From NCBI GenBank assembly GCA_003554465.1, contig PWGL01000034.1, positions 1 to 20,417 on the forward strand: 20,417 nt of DNA, read 5' to 3'. Made by a program: the position numbers and the translations under genes. The notes beneath the pieces were generated by a model. It made no database searches. It worked only from the letters and a program-made list of their open reading frames with translations, and was not told the DNA's origin. Positions 4,958 through 12,050 of the stretch are shown piece after piece (position 1 is the first letter of the stretch; each line of letters opens with the position of its first letter). Origin of the DNA: Candidatus Pacearchaeota archaeon. Its GTDB lineage: Archaea; Nanobdellota; Nanobdellia; Pacearchaeales; GW2011-AR1.

Positions 4958-4970
4958 AAAATATATAAAG
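4958..4970 (+). promoter_or_regulatory. TATA box of the gene at 4991
   Basis: AAAATATATAAAG is centred about 26 nt before the ATG, with no Shine-Dalgarno sequence between; typical of a leaderless archaeal gene. Confidence 0.55.
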
Positions 4971-4990
4971 AATAATAAATATATTTTAAT

Positions 4991-6028
4991 ATGGAAGAAG
5001 AGAATAATAAAAATAAAAAAACCGGAAGAAAAATATTGCTTGCAGTAATTCTCTTTTTTTTCATAATTTTCATAATTATATTTATGATAGGGGTGGGGAT
5101 AAATAATACTTTTTTTAATTTAAATTTTCATGAAAAATTAGTAACAGACGCAGGCATTTTTGAAAATATAGATTACTCGTTTATAATCTCAGATTTAGAA
5201 GAAAATATGTCTGATAGTGAAAGAGCTTACGAGGGGGCAAAGGAGAAGGATATGGGGGAGGAAGAAATGGAAAAAGTTATCCTGATTGCAATGTCTGAGG
5301 CATTTCCTCCTGAATGGTTTGAAGACACTTATTTAGATGTGGTTGAAGAGATAATAACGGTTATTAAAAGGGATAAAGAAGAAATAGATTTAGTTATAGA
5401 TTTAAAAGATAATAAAGAAATTTTAGTTAATGAAATAACGGAAGAAATAGAATTATTGATAGATGATAAAGAGATAGAAGGGGCAGAAATAGATAAACCA
5501 TCTATAAAGGGGACTAATGAATTTTCAGAAAATGATGAAAAATTTGAAGCTAATATTACTGATGAAGAATTTCTAGAGTTTGAAGACAATGAAATAATAG
5601 GTGATGGGTTCGTAGAAGAAGAAATGGAAGATTTTCCTACCGAGATAGAATTAAAAGAAGTATTGCCAGAAAGAATGTTGAATTTTATAGGCATAGTGAG
5701 AAAGGTCTTTTTTATATTATCTTCAATTTTTTTAATAATATTTATAGTATTATTTTTTATTTTTGGGAAATTTGAAGGATCTTTTAAATGGGTGGGTGTC
5801 GGGATTTTTTTACCTGGAATAATTCTCTATTTAATTTCTTTCCTAATTTTTTTAACAATATCAAAATCAATTATAGAAATAGGAAAAAATATGCCCTTAT
5901 CTCTTGAAAAACTAGTCACAGTATGGGGGTTAGTCATGAGTAGTTTCAGAACTATTTTTTTAATATTTTTAATATTGGGTGTTTTACTATTCGCCACAGG
6001 ATTTATAATTGAAAAATTTCGTGATTGA
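4991..6028 (+). CDS. four-span membrane protein with large acidic external domain
   Basis: 345 aa. A Lys-rich cytosolic start (NNKNKKTGRK) precedes a strong first span (about residues 14-37). About 190 residues follow that are highly acidic (many E/D, e.g. EEEMEDFPTEIELKE), presumably outside the cell. Three further spans are at about 229-259, 267-290 and 313-338, with a short charged C-terminus. The spacing resembles bacterial and archaeal membrane proteins with one span, an extracytoplasmic domain and a three-span C-terminal block, but I cannot name the family. The strong acidity could reflect adaptation to salt or binding of cations; neither is shown. Its stop is 3 nt from the stop of the convergent gene at 6032-6616. 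Confidence 0.8.
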   Translation: MEEENNKNKKTGRKILLAVILFFFIIFIIIFMIGVGINNTFFNLNFHEKLVTDAGIFENIDYSFIISDLEENMSDSERAYEGAKEKDMGEEEMEKVILIAMSEAFPPEWFEDTYLDVVEEIITVIKRDKEEIDLVIDLKDNKEILVNEITEEIELLIDDKEIEGAEIDKPSIKGTNEFSENDEKFEANITDEEFLEFEDNEIIGDGFVEEEMEDFPTEIELKEVLPERMLNFIGIVRKVFFILSSIFLIIFIVLFFIFGKFEGSFKWVGVGIFLPGIILYLISFLIFLTISKSIIEIGKNMPLSLEKLVTVWGLVMSSFRTIFLIFLILGVLLFATGFIIEKFRD

Positions 6029-6031
6029 TTG

Positions 6032-6616
6032 TTATTTATAAGAGATATCTCTAACTCTTTCCCAGTCTTCCAATTTGTACACTTTTGATCTTCTACAACT
6101 ACTATATTTTTCAGGATCTGGAGATTCTTTAGAAAATGTCAATATTTGAGCTTTTTCATTAAGTATTTCGCTCAATAATTTATCTTCACTTTTACCCGGC
6201 AATTCTTTTGAAAGTTGCAATACTTCGAGATGACTTACATCCTCTCCTCCGCCACTGTAAAGCCCAAACCTTTTCTTTTCTAATCCACCCCCGCTAAGAT
6301 ATACATGGATACTTTCACCATCAAAAAAATCTACTAATCTATTAACTGCCTCTCTTGGGCTAGTAATCATATACCGACTTTCTCTAAAATCTCTTCCACA
6401 AATTAAAGGGTTTTCACCTCTTCTCATAATCAATTCCCCTCCATCAATAATCCCCTTTCTAACAATTTCTTTTTTATCTTTATCTAAAAATGGTAAAATT
6501 CTTATTTGTCCATTTTTAAAAGACCAAGCAAACCTTTCGTTTTCATAAGAAAAAGGACTTATCTCTATATCTAATCCTTTCTTAGGCTGCCACACTTTAA
6601 TTTCATGTTCTTTCAT
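6032..6616 (-). CDS. hypothetical soluble protein
   Basis: 194 aa, mixed strand/helix composition, with no signal peptide or membrane segment. It is Gly-rich in the middle (VYLSGGGLEKKRFGLYSGGGE) and has two cysteines in the C-terminal half only (YSSCRRSK and the earlier LICGRD). No family recognised. A TATA-like ACTTAAAAAGG (minus strand, about 6637-6647) lies about 26 nt upstream of the ATG. The gene points toward the membrane protein at 4991-6028 and is in the same direction as the phosphoesterase gene upstream, with the frameshifted tail of that gene ending only 36 nt away. Confidence 0.7.
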   Translation of the reverse strand: MKEHEIKVWQPKKGLDIEISPFSYENERFAWSFKNGQIRILPFLDKDKKEIVRKGIIDGGELIMRRGENPLICGRDFRESRYMITSPREAVNRLVDFFDGESIHVYLSGGGLEKKRFGLYSGGGEDVSHLEVLQLSKELPGKSEDKLLSEILNEKAQILTFSKESPDPEKYSSCRRSKVYKLEDWERVRDISYK

Positions 6617-6652
6617 GACCGCACAAGAGAAAATTCACCTTTTTAAGTCTTT

Positions 6653-6741
6653 TTAATCTATCTCTTCTAGTGTTTTACCACTCTTAACGGACCTTTCCTG
6701 CTTTAGTATATTTCCATCATTTGTATATTTATCTTTTTCTT
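6653..6741 (-). pseudogene. out-of-frame C-terminal tail of the phosphoesterase gene
   Basis: Adding one A to the A5 run at 6734-6738 (minus strand AAGAAAAAGAT) restores KKKDKYTNDGNILKQERS followed by VKSGKTLEEID and a TAA at 6653, which matches the usual end of this family. The restored protein would be about 152 aa. The lesion is one base in a homopolymer, so it may be a sequencing error. Confidence 0.75.
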
Positions 6742-7110
6742 AATCAACAACCAGTTGTTTTTTTGCATCTTAACCATTGAGAAAAGACCCTTAAGTTTCT
6801 TCCCATCTAATTCAAAATTAAATTTACCCTTATTTAGACCTTCTTTAATGTTTTCTTCGCCTTCATATTTACCTTTATCCCAAACTATAACTTTTCCAGC
6901 ACCATATTCTCCTTCAGGGATAATACCTTCAAAATTATTATAACTTAACGAGTGATCCTCAGTCATAATTGCCAATCTTTTTTGTTTTGGATTCATACTA
7001 GGGCCTTTTGGAATTGCCCAACTTTTTGAGACATTATCTAAAGAAAGTCTAAAGTCATAATGCAAATTGCTGGCAAGATGTTTCTGAACAACAAATTCTT
7101 TCTTAGCCAA
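6703..7110 (-). CDS. stand-alone LigD-type DNA 3'-phosphoesterase domain, C-terminus frameshifted
   Basis: 135 aa as it stands. The family removes 3'-phosphate or 3'-ribonucleotide ends from DNA before ligation; in bacteria it is the N-terminal domain of LigD, while archaea often carry it alone. Diagnostic motifs are present: FVVQKHLASNLHYDFRLSLD (metal-binding His, the HYDFR block), KSWAIPKGPS, LAIMTEDHSLSYNNFEG (second His and Tyr) and IPEGEYGAGKVIVWDKG. Translation starts at TTG (7108-7110, giving MAKKEF), which keeps the conserved N-terminus. After WLLIKKK the frame diverges (INIQMMEIY, stop at 6703); the lost frame carries the conserved tail (see 6653-6741). The catalytic core is intact, so the shortened protein may still be active. 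No ligase or Ku gene is in the window. Confidence 0.88.
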   Translation of the reverse strand: MAKKEFVVQKHLASNLHYDFRLSLDNVSKSWAIPKGPSMNPKQKRLAIMTEDHSLSYNNFEGIIPEGEYGAGKVIVWDKGKYEGEENIKEGLNKGKFNFELDGKKLKGLFSMVKMQKNNWLLIKKKINIQMMEIY

Positions 7111-7153
7111 GTTTAATAAAATTTATTTTTAATTATAGTTTCTAGTACCACAA

Positions 7154-7177
7154 TATTTATAAATACTACTGAAGGAG
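7154..7177 (+). promoter_or_regulatory. ppdK promoter and possible ribosome binding site
   Basis: TATTTATAAAT (7154-7164) is a good TATA box about 27 nt before the ATG at 7187. GAAGGAG (7171-7177) is well placed as a Shine-Dalgarno sequence but would be upstream of the predicted transcription start, so either the start is earlier or the match is chance. Confidence 0.5.
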
Positions 7178-7186
7178 TTTTATCTT

Positions 7187-9892
7187 ATGACAGAAGAAGA
7201 GGTAAATCCCGCAGGATTAGAAAAGTCTGAAGAAGTGGCCAGCGATAGAGAGGCAGGAAAAATAGAAAGTAAAAAGTATGTTTATTCTTTTAAAGAAGGT
7301 AAAAAGGAGATGAAGCAATTATTAGGTGGAAAAGGAGCTAACCTGGCAGAAATGACCTCCCTCGGTTTACCTATACCTCCTGGATTCACTATATCTACTG
7401 AAGCATGCCAAAAATATTATGATAATGATGAAGCATTACCTAAAAATATACAAGAAGAGGTTGAAAATAAATTAAAAGAGCTTGAAGAAGATACTGGAAA
7501 GAAATTAGGAGATAATGAAAACCCCTTATTGGTTTCTGTAAGGTCTGGAGCAGCTAAATCCATGCCAGGTATGATGGATACAGTATTGAATTTAGGATTA
7601 AACGATGAATCTGTTGAAGGTTTGGCAAAACAAACAGGTAACGATAGATTTGCATGGGATTCTTACAGGAGATTTATTCAGATGTTTGGAGATGTAGTTA
7701 TAGGTATAAATAATGAACATTTTGAGAAAGTTTTAGATAACATAAAGGAAGAGAAAGGGGTAGAGCAAGACACTGAATTAGAGACAGAGGATCTGAAAAA
7801 AATAGTGGAGAGATATAAAGATTTGTTTAAAAAAGAAACAGAGGAATTATTTCCTAATGATCCTAAAGAACAACTTTCTATGTCTATTGATGCCGTATTT
7901 GGATCATGGAATAACTCTAGAGCTATAAAATACCGGAATCTAAATAGCATTAAAGGTCTGATAGGCACAGCAGTAAATGTTCAGATGATGGTTTTTGGCA
8001 ATATGGGGAAAGATTCAGGAACAGGTGTAGCATTTACCAGGAACCCATCAACAGGTGAAAAGAAGATGTATGGAGAGTTCTTAATTGATGCCCAGGGGGA
8101 AGATGTAGTGGCAGGAATTAGGACACCTGAAAAAATAGATGACTTAAAGGAAAAAATGCCTGAAATTCATTCTCAGTTGTCAGATATAAAAGAAAATTTG
8201 GAAAAAAATTATAAGGACATGCAAGATTTGGAATTTACTATAGAAAAAGGAAAATTATACATATTACAAACAAGAGATGGAAAAAGAACTGCCAACGCTG
8301 CAGTTAAAATTGCCGCAGATATGGTGGAAGAAGGTCTAGTGAAAAAGAAGGAGGCATTATTAAGAGTAGACCCTAACTCATTAAATCAATTACTTCATAA
8401 ACAGCTAAGTCAGGAAGAGAAAGAAACAAGAGACTCTATTGCTAAGGGTTTGCCTGCTTCACCCGGAGCAGCTAAAGGTAAGGTTGTTTTTGATTCCGAT
8501 GAGGCAGCAGATAGAGCTCATGAAGGGGAAGATGTTATACTAGTCAGAAAGGAAACCTCTCCTGAAGATATAGAAGGGATGCATGCGGCAAAAGGAATAT
8601 TAACTTCAAGAGGCGGAATGACTTCTCATGCCGCTGTAGTTGCTAGAGGTATGGGGAAGTGTTGTATTGCAGGATGTAGTGACTTAAATATTTCAGAAAA
8701 TGAGAAAGTTGTAGAAGTTAATGGAAAGGTAATAAACAAAGGAGATATTTTAACATTAGATGGAGGAACCGGAGAAGTTTATGAGGGAGAAATAGAGATG
8801 GTAGAGCCTGATTTAAGAGGCAATTTTGCAAAGATTATGGAGTGGTCTGACGAGTTTAGAGATTTAGGAATAATGACTAATGCAGATACACCTGAAGACG
8901 CTAAAAAAGCTATTAATTTTGGGGCAGAAGGTATTGGATTATGTAGAACAGAACATATGTTTTTTGAAGAGTCAAGAATTAAAGCAGTTAGAGAGATGAT
9001 CTTATCAGAAACAAAGGATGCAAGAAAAAAGGCTCTAGATAAAATATTACCTATGCAGAAAGAAGATTTTGCAGGTATTTTTAGAGCTATGTATGAAAAA
9101 CCAATAACTATAAGGTTGCTAGATCCTCCACTCCACGAATTCTTACCTAAAGAAGATGAGGATATTCAAAATCTAGCAAAAGAGTTAGGAGTTGAACCTC
9201 AAGATATAAAAAAGAAAATTTCCGATTTATACGAATTTAATCCTATGTTAGGTCATAGAGGTTGCAGATTAGCAATAAGTTATCCTGAAATAACTGAAAT
9301 GCAGTCTAAAGCTATATTTGAAGCTGCAGCAGATATTAAATCAGAAGGTGGAAATGTAAAACCAGAAGTAATGGTACCTCTAGTAGGAAACGTAAAAGAA
9401 TTTGAGAACCAGAAAAAAATAATTGATGATGTAGCTAAAACAGTTCAGAATGAGAAAGGTATTGAAATTAATTATAAAATTGGAACAATGATAGAAGTCC
9501 CAAGAGGAGCACTAACTGCAGATAAAATAGCTAAGAAAGCAGAATTTTTCTCATTCGGAACTAATGATTTAACTCAGATGACATTGGGAATTTCAAGAGA
9601 TGATGCGGGATTCTTGCAAAATTATGACGAGTTAGGGATTTATGATAAGCCTTTCCAGTCTTTAGATCAGGAAGGGGTAGGAGAACTAATGAAAATAGCA
9701 ATAAGAAAAGGTAAGGAAGAAAATAAAAATCTTAAGGTGGGAATTTGTGGGGAACATGGTGGTGACCCTTCCACAATAGAATTTTGTTACAACGAAGGAC
9801 TTAACTATGTATCTTGCTCACCTTTTAGAGTGCCTGTAGCCAGATTGGCAGCAGCTCAGGCTAACGTTAAAAAAGAGAATAATGGTTTGTAA
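7187..9892 (+). CDS. ppdK: pyruvate, phosphate dikinase
   Basis: 901 aa, near the usual 870-900. It interconverts ATP + pyruvate + Pi and AMP + PEP + PPi in the cytosol, replacing or complementing pyruvate kinase or PEP synthase. Domains run in order: ATP-grasp nucleotide-binding half (LLGGKGANLAEMTSLGLPIP, then SVRSGAAKSMPGMMDTVLNL, then the GVAFTRNPSTG region), swivelling phosphohistidine domain (SRGGMTSHAAVVARG, catalytic His481), and the PEP/pyruvate TIM barrel (IGLCRTEHMFF, FSFGTNDLTQMTLG, CGEHGGDPSTIEF with catalytic Cys854, and YVSCSPFRVPVARLAAAQA). All signature residues are intact. Compared with bacterial enzymes the N-terminus has about 25 extra acidic/polar residues (EEEVNPAGLEKSEE). 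The adenylate kinase gene follows 48 nt downstream, fitting recycling of the AMP that the enzyme makes or uses. Confidence 0.97.
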   Translation: MTEEEVNPAGLEKSEEVASDREAGKIESKKYVYSFKEGKKEMKQLLGGKGANLAEMTSLGLPIPPGFTISTEACQKYYDNDEALPKNIQEEVENKLKELEEDTGKKLGDNENPLLVSVRSGAAKSMPGMMDTVLNLGLNDESVEGLAKQTGNDRFAWDSYRRFIQMFGDVVIGINNEHFEKVLDNIKEEKGVEQDTELETEDLKKIVERYKDLFKKETEELFPNDPKEQLSMSIDAVFGSWNNSRAIKYRNLNSIKGLIGTAVNVQMMVFGNMGKDSGTGVAFTRNPSTGEKKMYGEFLIDAQGEDVVAGIRTPEKIDDLKEKMPEIHSQLSDIKENLEKNYKDMQDLEFTIEKGKLYILQTRDGKRTANAAVKIAADMVEEGLVKKKEALLRVDPNSLNQLLHKQLSQEEKETRDSIAKGLPASPGAAKGKVVFDSDEAADRAHEGEDVILVRKETSPEDIEGMHAAKGILTSRGGMTSHAAVVARGMGKCCIAGCSDLNISENEKVVEVNGKVINKGDILTLDGGTGEVYEGEIEMVEPDLRGNFAKIMEWSDEFRDLGIMTNADTPEDAKKAINFGAEGIGLCRTEHMFFEESRIKAVREMILSETKDARKKALDKILPMQKEDFAGIFRAMYEKPITIRLLDPPLHEFLPKEDEDIQNLAKELGVEPQDIKKKISDLYEFNPMLGHRGCRLAISYPEITEMQSKAIFEAAADIKSEGGNVKPEVMVPLVGNVKEFENQKKIIDDVAKTVQNEKGIEINYKIGTMIEVPRGALTADKIAKKAEFFSFGTNDLTQMTLGISRDDAGFLQNYDELGIYDKPFQSLDQEGVGELMKIAIRKGKEENKNLKVGICGEHGGDPSTIEFCYNEGLNYVSCSPFRVPVARLAAAQANVKKENNGL

Positions 9893-9940
9893 CCGATTTT
9901 CAAATATGAAAAAGGTATAAAGAAGGTAAACTATATAAAA

Positions 9941-10576
9941 ATGAAATTAATATTTGTAGGGAAACAAGGTTCTGGTAAGGGGACCCAGGCAAAAAAAGTT
10001 TCTAAAGAATTTACAACCCCCCATATATCTACTGGAGATATGTTAAGAAACGCTGAGGGAGATTTAAAGAGTAAGGTGGAATCATATATGGAAAAAGGGG
10101 AACTAGTCCCCGATAAAATTATAGTGGGTGTTTTGAGCGAAAGGATAAAAAAAGAAGATTGTAATAATGGTTTTATTTTAGACGGTTTTCCCAGGACAGA
10201 GTTGCAAGCTAAAGAATTATCAGAAGTTACAGATATAGATAAAGTTGTAAGGATTTATATTAGTAACGAGGAATCTATTAAAAGATTGAGTGGCAGAGTA
10301 CATTGTAATAAATGCGGAGCCAATTATAATCTCAATACTCAACCAAAACCAAAAAATGAAAGTACTTGTGATAAATGTGGCGGAGAGTTAATTAGGAGAA
10401 AAGATGATAATCCTGAGGCTATTAAAGAAAGGCTAGAGAATTATCAAGAAAAGATTAAACAAGTATTTGAATATTATAATGAGCTTAACGTGGAAATTAT
10501 TGAAATAGATGGAGAGCAAGACATAAATAAAGTGACTGAAGAAATTCTTAAGAAATTAGATAAAGAAATTAAATAA
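9941..10576 (+). CDS. adk: adenylate kinase, zinc-lid type
   Basis: 211 aa, the usual length for long-form adenylate kinase. Catalyses ATP + AMP = 2 ADP. Visible motifs: P-loop GKQGSGKGT (residues 7-15), NMP-binding TGDMLR, DGFPRT, and a LID with four cysteines (C122-x2-C125 and C143-x2-C146) that should bind structural Zn, followed by RRKDDNPEAIKERL. It is the bacterial/eukaryotic kind rather than the short AdkA of many archaea. GGTATAAAG (9914-9922) about 24 nt before the ATG suggests its own leaderless promoter besides read-through from ppdK. Its 3' end overlaps that of convergent xseB by 8 bp. Confidence 0.96.
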   Translation: MKLIFVGKQGSGKGTQAKKVSKEFTTPHISTGDMLRNAEGDLKSKVESYMEKGELVPDKIIVGVLSERIKKEDCNNGFILDGFPRTELQAKELSEVTDIDKVVRIYISNEESIKRLSGRVHCNKCGANYNLNTQPKPKNESTCDKCGGELIRRKDDNPEAIKERLENYQEKIKQVFEYYNELNVEIIEIDGEQDINKVTEEILKKLDKEIK

Positions 10577-10793
10577 AATTTTCCAAATCTATTTTTCCGT
10601 CATCATCAACTATTTTTTCTATAGATATCTCAGCATTTTTCAACTCTTCCTTACATTTTTTTAGTAATTTTGCACCTTTCTTAAATTTGTCAACACTTTC
10701 TTTCAACGGTAAGTCTCCATCTTCTAATTCCTGAATTGTTTTTTCAAGCTCTTCTAATGAACTTTCAAAAGATTTTTCATCATCATTTTCCAT
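10569..10793 (-). CDS. xseB: exonuclease VII small subunit
   Basis: 74 aa, typical of XseB. The family forms a helical hairpin that binds the large subunit in a multi-subunit nuclease. The core matches the family: FESSLEELEKTIQELEDGDL, then PLKESVDKFKKGAKLLKKC. Its start overlaps the end of xseA by 11 nt, the normal order for translational coupling. The C-terminus overlaps the stop of convergent adk. Confidence 0.92.
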   Translation of the reverse strand: MENDDEKSFESSLEELEKTIQELEDGDLPLKESVDKFKKGAKLLKKCKEELKNAEISIEKIVDDDGKIDLENFI

Positions 10794-11979
10794 TTTTATT
10801 TACCTTTGAATTTACATTCCCATCTTTCAAGGTAGTAGTTATAATATCTCCTTCCTTTAAATTACTTACGCTTCTGATAACTCTGTTTTCCCTCATAGTT
10901 ATAGAATATCCTCTTTCCAAAACTCCAAAAGGGCTCAGTGCATTCAATTTTCCTTCTTTTTTATCAATTTCATTACTTATTTTTTCCAATCTAGACTTCA
11001 AAACATTACTAAGGTTTTTTTCTATATCATCTATCTGTTGTTCTTTTTTCTCTATAAGGGTTAAAGGTTTTTTGAATATTGTTCTCGAAGCTAATGAGTT
11101 TAGCCTTTCTTTTTTTATCAATAAGTTGTTTTTCATCAATTTAATTAAGCTATCTCTCAAATTATCTAGATGACTATTCAACTCTTTCTTATTAGGTACG
11201 GCTATTTCGGCAGCTCCCGAAGGGGTTACGGCCCTTTTATCGGCAACAAAGTCAGCTATTGTGTGATCTGTTTCATGGCCAACACCAGATATGACTGGTT
11301 TTTTACAATTGTATATTGCCTTGGCAACAACCTCTTCGTTAAAGGGCCACAAATCTTCCCAAGATCCGCCACCTCTGGCAATAATTATAACATCTACATC
11401 AGTATTATCTAAATATTTAATACCTCTAGCAATATTGTCTTTAGCATTTTTTCCCTGAACTAGCGAGGGATAAAGAAGTATTTTTACAGGAAATCTCCTT
11501 TCAATTGTAGTAGTTATATCTTCAATTGCCGCACCATTACCAGAAGTTACAACACCTATCTTTTTTGGAAATTTGGGCAAATTTTTATCTTTATTAAAAA
11601 ACCCTTTTTTCTCCAGTTTTTCCTTAATTTGTAAAAATTTAATATATAATTCTCCTCTACCGCCGGCCGGCTTCATCTCTTCAACAATTATTTGGTAGTT
11701 ACTTCTTCTCTTATATATTCCAACATTCCCCCTAATCAGAACTTGCATACCTTCTTCCGGGTCAAATATCAACTTTTTATTGGCACTTTTGAACATGGCG
11801 CAATCTATAACCGCATTTTTATCTTTCAAAGAAAAATACATATGCCTCTTATCATGATGCCTAAAGTTACTAATTTCACCTTTTACCCATATATTGTCAA
11901 GACCTGAATTTTCAACAATCTTCGTTATACGGTCACTAATTTCATCTACTGAGTATATTTTCCCATAAGTTTTTGTCAT
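10783..11979 (-). CDS. xseA: exonuclease VII large subunit
   Basis: 398 aa, somewhat shorter than E. coli XseA (about 450), mainly in the C-terminal coiled region. With XseB it degrades single-stranded DNA from both ends into acid-soluble oligonucleotides. Domains in order: N-terminal OB fold (IWVKGEISNFRHH... MYFSLKD), catalytic domain (KIGVVTSGNGAAIEDI, IIARGGGSWEDLWPFNEE, SGVGHETDHTIADFVADKR, TPSGAAE), then a Lys/Leu-rich coiled coil (about 255-345) that binds XseB, and a C-terminal GDIITTTLKDG segment. Catalytic residues Asp154, Arg202, His235 and Asp238 are present at the expected spacing. A minus-strand TATA box (11998-12008) is about 24 nt upstream. XseAB is mainly bacterial, so it is likely an old acquisition. 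Confidence 0.96.
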   Translation of the reverse strand: MTKTYGKIYSVDEISDRITKIVENSGLDNIWVKGEISNFRHHDKRHMYFSLKDKNAVIDCAMFKSANKKLIFDPEEGMQVLIRGNVGIYKRRSNYQIIVEEMKPAGGRGELYIKFLQIKEKLEKKGFFNKDKNLPKFPKKIGVVTSGNGAAIEDITTTIERRFPVKILLYPSLVQGKNAKDNIARGIKYLDNTDVDVIIIARGGGSWEDLWPFNEEVVAKAIYNCKKPVISGVGHETDHTIADFVADKRAVTPSGAAEIAVPNKKELNSHLDNLRDSLIKLMKNNLLIKKERLNSLASRTIFKKPLTLIEKKEQQIDDIEKNLSNVLKSRLEKISNEIDKKEGKLNALSPFGVLERGYSITMRENRVIRSVSNLKEGDIITTTLKDGNVNSKVNKNGK

Positions 11980-11997
11980 ACCAAATAATAATGTTTT

Positions 11998-12030
11998 AAA
12001 TTTATAAAGCTACTCCCAAATTTTTTAAAA
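11998..12030. promoter_or_regulatory. divergent TATA boxes for xseA and the Upf1-like helicase
   Basis: Minus-strand TTTATAAATTT (11998-12008) serves xseA, 24 nt from its ATG. Plus-strand TTTTTTAAAACC (12021-12032) serves the helicase, 25 nt from its ATG at 12051. The 71-bp gap leaves no room for leaders. Confidence 0.55.
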
Positions 12031-12050
12031 CCTTTTATTTTTGTAATGAT

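Noticed and set aside
5329..5694. Minus-strand Ser-rich frame inside the membrane protein gene
   Set aside because: Antisense of a Glu/Asp-rich coding stretch, which gives Ser-rich translations by itself.
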